From NCBI RefSeq assembly GCF_030704535.1, contig NC_081806.1, positions 6,015,501 to 6,079,500 on the forward strand: a DNA stretch of 64,000 nucleotides. Direction: 5' to 3'. Source of the stretch: Vitis vinifera (lineage: Eukaryota; Streptophyta; Magnoliopsida; Vitales; Vitaceae). The notes below the pieces were generated by a model that was not told the DNA's origin, searched no databases, and worked only from the letters and a program-made list of their open reading frames with translations. Positions 45,801 to 57,429 of this stretch are shown here, piece by piece. The position numbers were made by a program, and so were the translations under genes. Each line of letters starts with the position of its first letter. Within the stretch, counting starts at the first letter, position 1.

Positions 45801-48800
45801 CTTGTGAAAGATGACACCTTTTTGTTACCATCTCCATCCCCAATTCAAGAGCTACACTTGGCTATAGTCGAATTCTAGGATCACTGAAGAAGTGTGACTT
45901 TACTTCTGACATATATGTGATGTCGAAAGGAACCAATTACGTAACAAGGTCACTATCCATGCAGATGGTCATTAATGGCATGTGCAAGTTGAATAAATAA
46001 ATGGAAGGGCTAAAAAATCAGGTTCTGTAAATCCAATCTGTGCACCGAACTGCTTCCAGTTCATTGCTTTAGTATGCAAACCTAATTTAACTTATTTCAC
46101 AGAAGTAACAACTTATTTTTATGCAGCCATGGTTCAATCTGTTCTGCAGCTGAAGGACTACTGTTTTTTCAAAAACCATTTTTTTTCTTGGATCAAAATG
46201 TCCTAAGTCAATAAATAAAATTCTAAATTGTTGGGTGACTTAATTGTTTTTTTTTTTTTTTTTTTTGATAAATAAAGAGATTGTATTAAAAACCACCGAA
46301 GCAGTGGCAAAAAGTACAAGAAGGAGAAAAGAAAAAGAAAGAAAAACACCCCATGCTCCCTAGCAGCCTGCCAAGGAACGAAGAGCCACCCTATCCACAC
46401 CCTTAACGGGAAGCCACCCACCCAACAAAATCAACTAAGGTCGAGGGACCATCTTTTATAGACCTCTTCGTCTCCGACCAAAGAAAATAAACAAAAGAAG
46501 CCTTGAGTCTTTGGATTGACTGTTGGGTGACTTAATTGTTGGGAACTATTTAATATATAGGGTAGCTAACTAGAATGTGCATGATTTAGAATAAACAAAA
46601 AAATCGGTTCCTCTCCACATTTCAGTTTTAATGAATAAAGAAGCATTTCAAAATGCTAAACCTAACTGTCCATTTACTATACCCAACTTAAAACGTTGCT
46701 GAGATGTAGAATATTTGGTCATAATTCTCTTCATATTGCAATAATAACTAAAAGTTAAAACTTACCTCTGTATCACCAGCAGTAGCTGCTACCGAATGAG
46801 AAACTTCCATTTCTTGGTCATTCTCAAGGTATGCTGCACGCTACACAACATTAAATGGATAACAGATAGCAATTAGAATTAAAAATGGGACAACCATTTA
46901 AATCCATCAACTGACCAAAAAAGGGCCAAAAAAAGAGCAGAAAAAAGGAAAAACCTCTAGTGGGTCCATGCTTGCAGTGGATTTGAAAAACCTATTCAAG
47001 AACGATCCCTCAACTGAAAACAAGGAAATGGCCAAAAATTACAAATGATTGTCATCAGCATTTTAAGAACATGGACTTGGGCCATCCTGCCTTTTAAAGC
47101 AAAACATATTTGAAAAGAAATTGAATCCTTCAATAAATCTGGTGTATACCTCTCTACTACTGTTATTACAGATAGCAGCTTAGGTACCTGGATCTGGCAA
47201 GTTTAAGAGAGGACCCATAGTCAATTCTTGGCTGGGGAGATGCCTTACTTTTGAGGTGGTTTGCAAGGGAAAGACTACAAAGCAAATACTTCATAGTGGT
47301 TTTCTTTGTAGGTTATGTTTTTTCTCTTTTGTGGGTTTTTTTTTTTTTTTTTTTTGATAAGCAAACAAAGAATCTATTAAAAGAGTGCAAATGAAAGGGG
47401 GTGCACCCTAAGGCTATGTTTGGTTCCTAGAAAATTTGAAGGAAAATTCGAGGAAAGAAAATAGAGAGGAAAAGTAGAAAGAAAGAAAAAGTGACGAAAA
47501 ATAAAAAATAGATTTAAGTGGTTATTTTTTTCTTTCCTAAGTCAATTGCAACCAGGCCCATGGCAATGAGTCCTACAACATTTATTCACAACATTGAAGA
47601 AAAACAACAAATAAATCCTAAATTAATAGACTCAAGGATAAACTGGAAATTTTGCATATTTATATTGTTTGGAGTCGAAGTCATTTCCTTGAGATTTGAA
47701 GAAAAAATAATAATAGATGCACTGTCTAATTAATAATTAATTAAACTCTCTAACAAGAAAGAGAACAACCTCTGTAAATGTCAGCTGAAATATGCAGTTG
47801 AGATCTAGAAGACTTTTCAATACCCTCTAAGAGCACCTTCCCTTGCACCTACGACTATGTTTTCAAGTCAGTCTTCAATAATTCAAAAGGGTTTTAACAT
47901 TTGTAAAATTTCTTTATTCACAGGTTATTTGGAATTATTTGGATTGTGCCATGGTGTGTAACCTTTCCAATAACAGCCTTGGAATCCCTCCTTTTGATTA
48001 TTGTCATTTAAACCTGGCTTTGAGGCTTCTTTCTGTATCATGGAGGTCATGGGATTTTTGGTTATTAATCTTTCTGGTCAACAAGACAAATCAAATAAAT
48101 CATGAGTATATAAGAACCTGAGAACAACTTGAAAAACTCTCAGTGGTGGAATGGATAACATTAGTACCCAAAGAACAAACAATGAAGTAATATGGAAACA
48201 ATGATCTTGCTTAAACAATGTTGGGCTTAATTATTAAGAGTAGAGGAAGAAAAATAGGGTCTCTCAATAGAAACATTAAGGAAGCACAGCTAAGATTTTC
48301 TGGAAATGAAATGCTTAAAATTCTCACCATTATGCGGCTTCTTTAATTGATGCAAAGAAGAAAGCTATTGGGTGCATTTTTAAGAGAACAGCAAAGGGTC
48401 TGTTTGTCACAACTGTAACTTCTGGTCAATTAATTCTGAAAAGATTAAAATATGATCGCCATCTCATACATAAATTTTTTTAACTTTTGCAACCTTTTCT
48501 TTTAGGCTTTTTCTGCCATATCAAAGTACCCACAGCTTTGCTGAAAAGAGCCTTTAAGCTCCAAATTTGTACTTCTAAGCGCTTTACTGGGGTACATAAA
48601 CACACTGTAAGTTTTCATGATTTAAGAACAGAGAGCCTAGTTCTGCCAATGCTTGTAGTTTCAAGAAGTTAATCAAGCAGGATTGGGCCTTTTTATTTTG
48701 ACTGGGATTAAAACTAGTGGGTAGCTTTAGCTTGAAATCTTGGGAAGATAACCACTTCCAAGGAGCAACTGATGGGTGGTTGAAACACCAGAAACAAGGA

Positions 48801-51800
48801 CTACCTGAGCTAATGATAGGACATAAAACCACACTGCATTAAATGTACTCAATCTCTGCAACCTTCAGTTCATTTAGTGGCAAAAGATAGAGCAAACATG
48901 AGTTATGTGCATGAAATCTGGATTTTAGACACAAAAGGATTTTGATTGTTTAACCTTCCAACAGAGAGGAAATTTATTTCCATGGATGTGAACTTTTTGT
49001 TAAGTCCATATGTTTTTTTTCTCAGAAACACGCTAGATCTTTTCTATAACTAGTCCATGCCTTTTTCTCCAAAGTTAAATTTCTCTATGATGCACGTACC
49101 AGCACCACAACCCATGCCTTATGCATGATTGTATCCCTGTGGAGAAAAAGAGCATGGCAACAAAATAAGAGGAACAAGTTGAAGGATCCAACTAAGAGTT
49201 GTAGGTTTATGCTTGGAGAGAGAGGAATAAGACCAATGCATTTTCTCAAACACCTAACCAACAAGGGTGTCTCCGTGACATCAGATAACATGTAATAGCC
49301 ACTCAAAGAAAACGTGAGGGTAACAAATTTTATCCAACTTCAATGACATCCACATTCACCTCAAAAATCTTATCATTCCTTTCTAGTGAAATCACCAAAC
49401 AGATGATCAAGAAGGCACTTCTCCAAAGGACTCTCCCTTCAGAACTCCTTCTAGAACCTTGAAAAGCATAACCAACCCATCAAAAATATCCCTAAGGTGA
49501 GCTGATAAAATGACAGCCGAAAAGAACAACCTCTGCCATAGCTCCAAGGCAACTGAATAGTGAAGGAAAGATGGTCAGTTGTCTCACCACTCTCCAACCA
49601 TGAAACACAACAATCAAGGTTAATAGCTTAATGGTTCCCTGATCTATAGCAAATCATTAGTATTTATCTTCTTACTAGCACCCAGTCAGAGGAAGACTCT
49701 GACTATAGGTGGAACAATGGACTTCCAAATAACATTGATGGCAATGGATTGTTAAGTGGGCACAAAAGAAGGATTTGGAGGAAGAAGGTTATAGGTTCTA
49801 GGGTCTAGCACCTACAGTTCTGGAAATATGGGAAGCAGTGAACATTATGTAGAGCAAGTACAATGGATAAAAGGTCATCAATTTCATGATGAGTAAGACC
49901 ATGTCAAGAGTTAAAATCCCAGGAAAGAGGGTTTAGGAGAAGGAATAAACACCAGAGATGGTAAAGTCTCTAGGACTAGACGTAAGATAGAGGAGAGTAG
50001 ATCCAACAAGAAACTTGGTCACCCCACCACAAAGCCTTTCATGAACTAACTTTCAATCCATCACCAAAAATTAGCAGAGCATGACAAAAAAACCCACTGG
50101 AAATTCAACAGATGGCATCCAACGACAATGTGACACTTCCTGGACGCATAGTTGGCATCCAGCCCAATGGAAGGCAAAAACAAATGAGGGAGAAAAAACA
50201 AAGGACTTAACAATGAAGCAAAAGGCTGCAATAAAGCCAAACCTCAGAGAGGTAAAAGTAATTAAGATGGCTTGTTGAAGAACATGAACTGTTCAGTTTT
50301 AGTTAAATTCTTTCTTTTTATTTTTTATTTTTTCTTTATTTAGTTTTTTTTTTTTTTTACAGGTTCGAAGTAAACATATCTAGCTTACTTTCAATTCAAT
50401 AATTTTCCTTCTGTTATAATAACATATAGCTTACCTACACAACTAAATCCATAGGAATAGGATGCAAAAATATCATACATGATAAAAGCATGACTTAAAT
50501 CATCCATGAAAAGGAGCATAAACAGCTGCCAAGGAAATGAGAAGAGAGAAAAGTTACCAAGCTTAATCTCTGAAGTGACATTCCCAATAGCATGGAGAAG
50601 TCCAATTGTTCCACAAGCATTCCCCACAGTTTGTCTCATGAAGTAAACTTTATTGCTAGTCTCCTACAGTCAATACAATATGAATAGATCCTAAGCAAAA
50701 TATACCAAGCCAGATGACAGGAATTCTCATGCAGTCATGCAGGGTTCTTTAACTAGTTAAAATAACTAAGAACAGAGGAAAACTTTACAAAATATATCAT
50801 CTCTCATGTGACAACCAGGGGATTAAGAAATAGGAAATTAAGGCTATGTTTGGTTCCAGGAAAATTTGAGGGAAAATGTAAGAAAAAGAAAATAGAGAGG
50901 AAAAGTAGAAGGAAAGAAAAAGTGAAGGAAAATAAAAAATAGATTTAAAATCAATAAATTATTCAACTTCAAACTCATTTCATTTATTTCAACTATTGTA
51001 TATAAAGATTAAATAATTTTAAAATACAAAAGTTTATAACTTATTTTTTTTAAAGTTTAAATTTTTTTTTTTTTTTTGTCTATTAAAAAAAATATTTCAT
51101 TTTCTTTACTATTTTTTATAGTAAAACCAAGCATAAGAAAATAATTTTCATTTTAACATTTTTTTTCTTTCCAAAATACTTTTCGAGAACCAAACATAGC
51201 CTAAAAGTTTGTTTGGCAACATTTTGGAAACAATTTTCAAAAAACGGTTTTTCAGAACAATTCTTAACAATAGTTCTCAAATGCTTTTAAAACAATTGAT
51301 AGATCAACTCTCTTCAGATTGTAAACCAACATTGATTGTGTTGGTTTTAAGAATAAAATTCTATTAGGGTACAAATATAAAAAGCAGTTTTCTTGACTTA
51401 TTCTCTATTAAGTTGTTGGAGACTTCCATATAATTAAAATCTTTCAGAATATGCTCCATCATTTCAATTGTTTCTTAGAACACTTTCTTACAAACAATTG
51501 AAAACACCTTAAATTTGTTCTAAAAAACAACCTGTTTTCAGAACAAATTCTAGAAAACTGTTTTCTATCAAAAGTCTTCCAAATATGTTTTTTAAATTAG
51601 AAATTTGTTTTCTATTTTCAAGAACAGTTATCAAGCAGATCCTAAAGCATTCAATACTAAATTGTGTGCTTTTTCAGAGATATATTGATTCAAAATTACC
51701 TCCAAGATTGTAATATCATCGAGTTTATGGATTTCAATGCTTAGATATGTCTCATTGTTACTACACTTCCCTGATTCTTATTTTATGCATCTCTTTCAAG

Positions 51801-54560
51801 TTATATTTGTTGCCAATATCTCCACCAGTGTTTACCTTCCCTTTGATTCTATAGTATTTAGTGCCATCATCATCCTTTCTGTGAATTCTAGAGCTATTTA
51901 GCAATCACCTAATTAGGGGTTGGTTCAAATCATCAAGAACACAAAGGGAATCATAACAACCAGCCACTCACCTCAACATGCACAGACCCACATAGTTCAA
52001 AATTTAGATTGGTTTATTCTGCTGCAAGTCCCTTGAACTAACTTCCTTGCTCTCCTAGGCCAATCAATATGGTTTTCAGCATATCCCCCACATTAGGGAG
52101 CCATGATTGAGAACAATGCACCTTAGGTTTCAAGCACAGGAAGTTCCCAGCCAAGTCTTTGAGCACCTTTATAATCCTGGTGGATTACTGATTTGCCATT
52201 GATCTCTTATTCTCAACCATTAATATATCTATACAATCTCCACATATACTACATGTAGAGACCAAAAATTTGGAGCCAAATCACACCAAACTGGTCATGA
52301 GTCAACAATTCAAAAAATTTCACTCTATGAACACTTACATTACATGTCAATACAAGCAAACTCAAGTTGAATAAATAGTAAATCCTATAGGTAAAGTGTT
52401 AAAATATGAGAGGGTGCATCAACAAGACAATTTGAGTCTGAAAATCAAATGTAAAAATAAATATTAAAATCAATGCCAGAAATGATAAATAACAAAAATC
52501 CTTTATTGAAAAAACTTAGACGGAAGTTCCCTCAGCTGATGGACCAAAATCCTTTAAATTAAAGAGAAAATTTGTGGACATGGAAATAAAAAAAAACAAT
52601 GTCAACTTTGCTACGAAAACATAGGTTTCTTTCAGCTCAATGGATAGGGAATTATGAGAAAATACACACAGCTGAAGCTTTATTAATGGATTGTCTTCAT
52701 AAGCATACTGTTCCTCCATTTTCAAGGATGAAGATCAAGTCTTGCATGACATAATTTATTGAAGATTAACCCTCTAGGGCCTCTTAATTAAACTTTTGAC
52801 AGAAGAATATGTGTTTGCCGAGTTCTTAGTTTGAGATTGGTTCAGTAGATTGAATACAATGATTTTTTAATATACTTCACAGAAAGTACCCATTTTTTTT
52901 ATAAAAAAAAAAAAGTAATACTTGTCCATTTGGTTTTGGAAGATGAATCAGATAAGTTTCTGATGTTCAATCTGAATTTGACGAGTTTCTGATTCTTCAC
53001 ACATAGTCAAGTGCTGATATAATTTTTAGCCTTCTAATTAGCAATGCAAATGCATTGACAATTTGAAAGCAGCATGATCAAGCCTGAGTAGCTTTCCTCC
53101 CAACATTTGAATATTGATTGGGGTTTAACTATGATAAATTTCTAATCAATTACTGTCATTCTCATGTCTGACTTCAACCTGCCTAGTCATCCAATGCAGC
53201 ATCCAGTTAGAAACATGTATATTGGATTATCAATTAGATCATCTAGCCATAAAATATTAAAAGATAAACAATGATACATCCTTAGATGCGAAATAACAAA
53301 TAATAATGAAACTATATCATCCTCAACATGTATATAATGTAACTAAAATGCCACAGCACTTACCCTTTTTGTACTATCCTGCAGGATTCTCTCCTCTTCA
53401 CTCTGAAAAAAAAGAAATGAAAACTTCATTCAAAATCAGCTTAAAATAATGCAATTTCATTTAACAAATTCCTAGAGGACTCAAGTTCAAGAACAACCAC
53501 CATCAACAGAAGTGCAGAAGACAGAGGCTTTAACAAACACACCTGTGTAGTAATGGGATAAAGAAACAGCACAGCAAGGACAGGCTTTGGAACAATTGCT
53601 AAGAGTTCTTCATCCAGACCATAAACATCATAACACTCTGCTTCATCTTCCGAAAGTCCAAGACCCCAAAGGAACTGCAACATGACCAAAAGGGTAATTC
53701 AGTTGCGTCCATGAAGCCAACTACTTATCCAAAATGTCCATCATGGTTGATGCAACTCATTATTTTTCACTTTTGTTGGAAGGTACGATGACTATCACTA
53801 TTTAACTTAATTTACAAAGTGGCAGTGCAACATCAATTGGGAGTATATCAAATCTACAGGTTTTCTTAACTCTACTTGTAGAAGAAGTACGATTAATCAT
53901 AAGCAATTGCAGCGGGATCAAAATCACATCTAAAATTTCTTTATTCAAACTCAACAATCATTTAATTTTCAAAAATGAAAATCAATCAAATTAGCAACAT
54001 TTAGATCTTCCTCTAATCACTATAAATCTATCATCCAAGAGAAGACAACGGTCATCGATGTACAAAAAAAAAAAAAAAACGAGCATAATTTCCCCCCACC
54101 AGATTTCAAAAAACCTAAAACTCTCGGTCCTGTTCCCTCGAAAATAAAGCAAAAGCAAAGGAAAGATAACTTCTTATCTCTTCTGCTGCTTTTTCTCTGA
54201 AAGCAATGAAAAACTCAAGATCAAGGAATCAAAATATGGTATTAAGCTCATTCAAAAGACCATTCAATTTGAGAAAACACAACTTCTACGCCAAATTCCA
54301 GAAAAAAGAACGGTAAGCCTGCTTTTGGAGTTCGAGAAAACTGAGAAAAAGCAAGGAAAAATACACTCAATCCTGATTTAGTTCACTGCGAATGCAAAAA
54401 CTGAGGTTCAAAATTTGAATTTCTCCTTTTAGTCTCCATTTTCTCAGTAACCAAACAGAGAGTAGTCTGAGATAGAAAGTGAAACCTGGTTCATAACATC
54501 GGGGTTAGCTTCGAGAGGAAGCCACTTCTTAGCAGAAGAACTTTCATCTGGTGTTGCCAT
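39804..54560 (-). CDS. UCH3: Ubiquitin C-terminal hydrolase UCH-L3 type, 9 exons
   Basis: Minus-strand exons are 54560-54486, 53674-53543, 53402-53364, 50663-50558, 47013-46955, 46840-46766, 40745-40697, 40563-40487 and 39902-39804. All introns are GT-AG with consistent phase, giving 236 codons, the usual UCH3 length. Family C12 cysteine peptidases remove small adducts from the ubiquitin C-terminus and process ubiquitin precursors in cytosol and nucleus. The oxyanion Gln93 and nucleophile Cys99 lie in [15 protein letters not shown], His170 in NADAHFICF and Asp185 in [10 protein letters not shown], so the catalytic set is complete. The N-terminus ([20 protein letters not shown]) and the end ([20 protein letters not shown]) are typical. 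A TATATATAAA box is about 95 bp upstream of the ATG. Intron 6 (6 kb) holds an antisense LINE and other insertions. Confidence 0.95.
42250..45095 (+). mobile_element. LINE relic (LINE-D), antisense in UCH3 intron 6
   Basis: On the plus strand, blocks in the right order are [19 protein letters not shown] (about 42450), [19 protein letters not shown] (42525), a decayed RT with QLDIEK (about 43110) and [14 protein letters not shown] (43285), a damaged active site YANDY where YADDT is expected (43440), [21 protein letters not shown] (about 43510) and C-terminal pieces such as [20 protein letters not shown] (44585). It ends with TGTGTACTTTGATGTGCCTC...CATTTTCATTCTTAAATAG (45030-45090). Many stops and frameshifts are present. 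The 5' border is uncertain; 41870-42250 may also belong to it. Confidence 0.85.
45490..45850 (+). pseudogene. RNase H-like (RVT_3) relic
   Basis: Translated pieces [41 protein letters not shown] (with shifts) and [10 protein letters not shown] follow the order of the plant RNase H-like domain, whose usual form is LKLNVDGCSFGNPG...GLAIEAELLAL...ILVEGD. Frames are broken. An upstream partial copy of the same lead sequence (TTGGAAATCTG-TTG...GTGAATAAGAGG...TTGAGGCAT) lies at about 45340-45480, so part of it is duplicated. It is probably debris of another LINE or reverse-transcribed unit in UCH3 intron 6. Confidence 0.6.
46229..46540 (-). mobile_element. 5'-truncated LINE copy with perfect 20-bp target duplication
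   Basis: TGTTGGGTGACTTAATTGTT is identical at 46229-46248 and 46521-46540. The 272 bp between start with a long T run and GATAAATAAAGAG, the minus-strand TATC + poly(A) tail, and carry the LINE 3' region ending near a TTGGATTGAC boundary. The intact target site shows a comparatively recent insertion into UCH3 intron 6, sense with the gene. Confidence 0.93.
47335..47516. mobile_element. LINE tail next to a partial Tourist-like MITE
   Basis: A T run plus GATAAGCAAACAAAG (47335-47409) is another minus-strand LINE 3' tail. It abuts GGCTATGTTTGGTTCCTAG (47412 on), which matches the left half of the MITE at 50842 for about 100 bp and then stops at unrelated sequence. It lies in UCH3 intron 4. No clear target duplication was found. 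Confidence 0.6.
50842..51201. mobile_element. Tourist-like MITE, 360 bp
   Basis: The left end GGCTATGTTTGGTTCCAGG is inverted at the right end GAGAACCAAACATAGCC. TAA flanks both ends (50839-50841 and 51202-51204), as for PIF/Harbinger targets. It is non-coding and in UCH3 intron 3. Confidence 0.88.
51208..51640. mobile_element. Probable hAT-type MITE abutting the Tourist element
   Basis: The ends TTTGTTTGGCAAC...TTTTCAAAAA and TTTTCAAGAACAGTTATCAAGCAGA are imperfect inverted repeats. CCTAAAAG on the left and TCCTAAAG on the right are a near-match 8-bp duplication. The interior is rich in TTTTCAAAAA/GTTTTCTA motifs. The borders are moderately supported. Confidence 0.55.
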
Positions 54561-54649
54561 CACTTTTTTTCTCTTTTCTTCTTTCTCGCAAGTCGCAACG
54601 AATCCTTTACCAAATCGCTGTTTGATTTGAAAGAAATGTGGCAGACGCG

Positions 54650-54662
54650 TGTTTTATATATA
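54650..54662 (-). promoter_or_regulatory. UCH3 TATA box
   Basis: The minus strand reads CTATATATAAAAC about 95 bp upstream of the UCH3 ATG, normal spacing for a plant core promoter. Confidence 0.6.
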
Positions 54663-55234
54663 GGCTTTCGGTCGGTCGAAGTCCCACCCTGTACGGCTCT
54701 CTGCTTGGTCCGGGCCGGGCCTACCTTTCTTTGGGCTAAATGTGGGCCGGGCTTCCACTTTTCAGGCCATTGTTAAATGGCCTATTTATAAATATTTAAC
54801 TTCTAAATTATTTTCAAATACCCCCCATTAATATTTTAATCAAATTAAGAATATTGTTTTTCTTTTTATAGCAATTTTATTAATATTCTTGCGTAACTAT
54901 TTTTATAATTTCATTAGAGTTTTATTACTTGGGTTTCAAATTTCAATACTCCAATTTTTTTTAAAGCAAAGAAAAAATGAAGTATAAATTTAATATATAG
55001 CACAATAGAGATAGAAAAATTCACGGTTATGTAGAGATATTTTGAAAGAGTAAAAAAAATGTGTGGGAAAATTAAATGTGACTTTTAATAAGATATGAAT
55101 GATTAGGATTGGTCTTAATTGCATCCTACCACCCTACCATGATATATTCTTTGGTTAGAAAGGATACTACCGTTAATTTGGTGCTCATTGTTTATTATTC
55201 TACCAAGTGTTATATGTATTTTTCTCCATAAAAT

Positions 55235-57428
55235 CAATTTTTTTAGAATTAGATCGGTATTTAAGTCAAAAAAAATATCAGTTCATGGTTCATTAGTTGG
55301 ACCAATGGACCAGATCAATCCGATGACATCATAAATTTATAATTTAAATGTTATAGAAATTAAAAATAATTATAAAAAATGATGCATTCTATCAAAATTT
55401 CAACATCTCCTATATAATATCTTATATTGTATCATAGATATCATATGTGGTATGTGCACGTTCAAACACATTCAAAATTTTCTTACTTCCTGAAGAGGAT
55501 AAAGTTGGACTCAATATTTGAATTGTTAACTTTTACAAATTTGGTGCACTGTATCCATGCAACCTCCACTATTCATTTAATAATCATTTTCATATTAAAA
55601 ATAAAGGAAAAAATATTAGTAAGTTTAAAGATATAATAATCTAAATTTTAAGGTACACTAATAAATATTAAGTAATGAAAAATAATAATCACACTAATTA
55701 ATTAACTTTTACTTCATTGAAGTATATTGTGTGAAGCATAAGCAAATTATTTCCAAAAACTTTCTAATCTATCATGGAAAAACCCTAATTCATTCATCAC
55801 TTTATATTTGGTTTTTGTAGTTTTTTTATCAATAACATTCATGATACCTCTAATAATTATTGGCTTGTCACAAAAGTTTTCTTGATCATACTGGAAACAT
55901 GGATTCAACCGATAAATTGTTGCATGAATGTTTTTGCTTAGTTGTTGATTTCATCGCTATTTTATGATTTGTGTGTAAGGTTTATATAATCTTTGGTTAT
56001 AATTATATAGTTTCTTAATGCCCAAATGAACCGTACAAGTTTTCATACCCATACTTCATTAAAGATATTACATCATAATCAACAATGTGTAATAAGCATA
56101 CAAATGGAGCCAAGCTTCATAACCACGAAACAATCATTCCAAAATTTATCATCTAATATAATAGAAACTACAACTTTGTTTTTGTTATCCTTCAAATCTC
56201 TAAAGCCTACAAAAAACTTGCTAGTAACAAAAGCTTCCAAATCATATTTATGATAATGGACTTTTTAATGTAATGATGTGGTAGCCAAGTGAGTTGCTCC
56301 AAGCCCTAAAATTTTTGTTCATCCTTCTTATACATAGATTGTCACTTTTGAGACATGTCTTGCAAGTTTAGCCACATGGTCTAATTTACCAAAATCCTTA
56401 AAAATTAAATTAATACAATGAAAGAGACCAATTAATGTGTTTATATTTTTTAGAAATCATTATTCCCTTATCCATATAATTTGTTGCGTTATCAGTGACC
56501 ATATAAACTATATTCCTTAGACTAACCCATTCAACTATCTCCTTAATAGTCGAAATAAATTAGTTGCATTTTCTTAATATTTAAAGCATTAACGGATTTC
56601 ATAAATGTTATTCCTTGGGCTCAATAAAAAAGGAAATTGATGAATGTTCTTTGTCTATTATTTGTTTAACCATCACCTCTTATTATACACCTAACTTTTG
56701 CCCAAATTTCATGATAAGAAATCACAAGTAATCAAACTTCTTTCTTGATATCCTTTAACAGATTTAATTCTCAAGTGATGGTAAGTTGAACCCTTATATC
56801 CAAGACCAAATGCAACTATAACGTCTAACATCGGTTTGAAGTAGAAGAAATTCATAGTATTAGTAGGAATACATACATTATAAAAGAATCTTCCAATAGC
56901 CATGTCTACTCTCCGAATAACTTATTTATTGACTATTACACTCTTAATTGAAGGTTGAACTCCTTGAGTACTTCTTGGTGCAAAATACTTATCCATTAAT
57001 TTTTTTTCTTTTTTCACTACTCATCATTATAGAATTTTGCAATTCATCTACCTTTTCTTCATATCCCCATATATCTTCTTCAAACTATGATATATTAGGG
57101 TCATATGGGTGTTCATATTCATAAGTCTCTTAAGCCGTATTTTTAGATTTTACAAACTCTTGCAAATAATTTTTCATTTGAAATGTAACATAAGAAGGAA
57201 TCAATTTACATGGTCCAATATTATCTCTCATTTTAACAAGATGTTTTATTCTATGAATTCCTCCCACCTTTCACAACTTTTTTGCAATACAAACTCATGA
57301 TAGCTTTCTTTCAATTTGCATATATTTTTTCATAAACATTTTCTCATGGAGAGTTATTGATGTCTTTAATTGATTGTGAATTTGTGGTTGAATTTTGAGT
57401 AGATGATGGTATTAAGTTTGATTCCATT
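55235..57428 (-). mobile_element. Degenerate hAT transposon (BED/DUF659 transposase)
   Basis: The left terminus (CAATTTTTTTAGAATTAGATCGG, then ATGGTTCATTAGTTGGACCAATGG and TGACATCATAAAT) aligns with the left end of the 8-bp-flanked element at 10701. The minus strand encodes a broken transposase: start ATG at 57428, BED-finger remnants (CKKVVKGG, RIKHH-like, DNIGPCKLIPSYVTFQMKNY, 57340-57170), the DUF659 block IGRFFYNVCIPTNTMNFFYF and GLGYKGSTYHHLRI (56900-56760), IVYMVTDNATNY (about 56490) and VVVSIILDDKFWNDCF (about 56160). Stops interrupt all segments. The right terminus was not found and may be deleted. Confidence 0.85.
55950..57428 (-). pseudogene. hAT transposase pseudogene
   Basis: Coding remnants follow the order of plant DUF659 hAT-like transposases: N-terminal Ser/Thr-rich lead, BED zinc finger, DUF659, RNase H-like core with TDNATNY, then the FW-D block. 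The longest open piece is 64 codons (56903-56709). With several stops and frameshifts it cannot make a functional transposase. Confidence 0.82.
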
Positions 57429-57429
57429 T

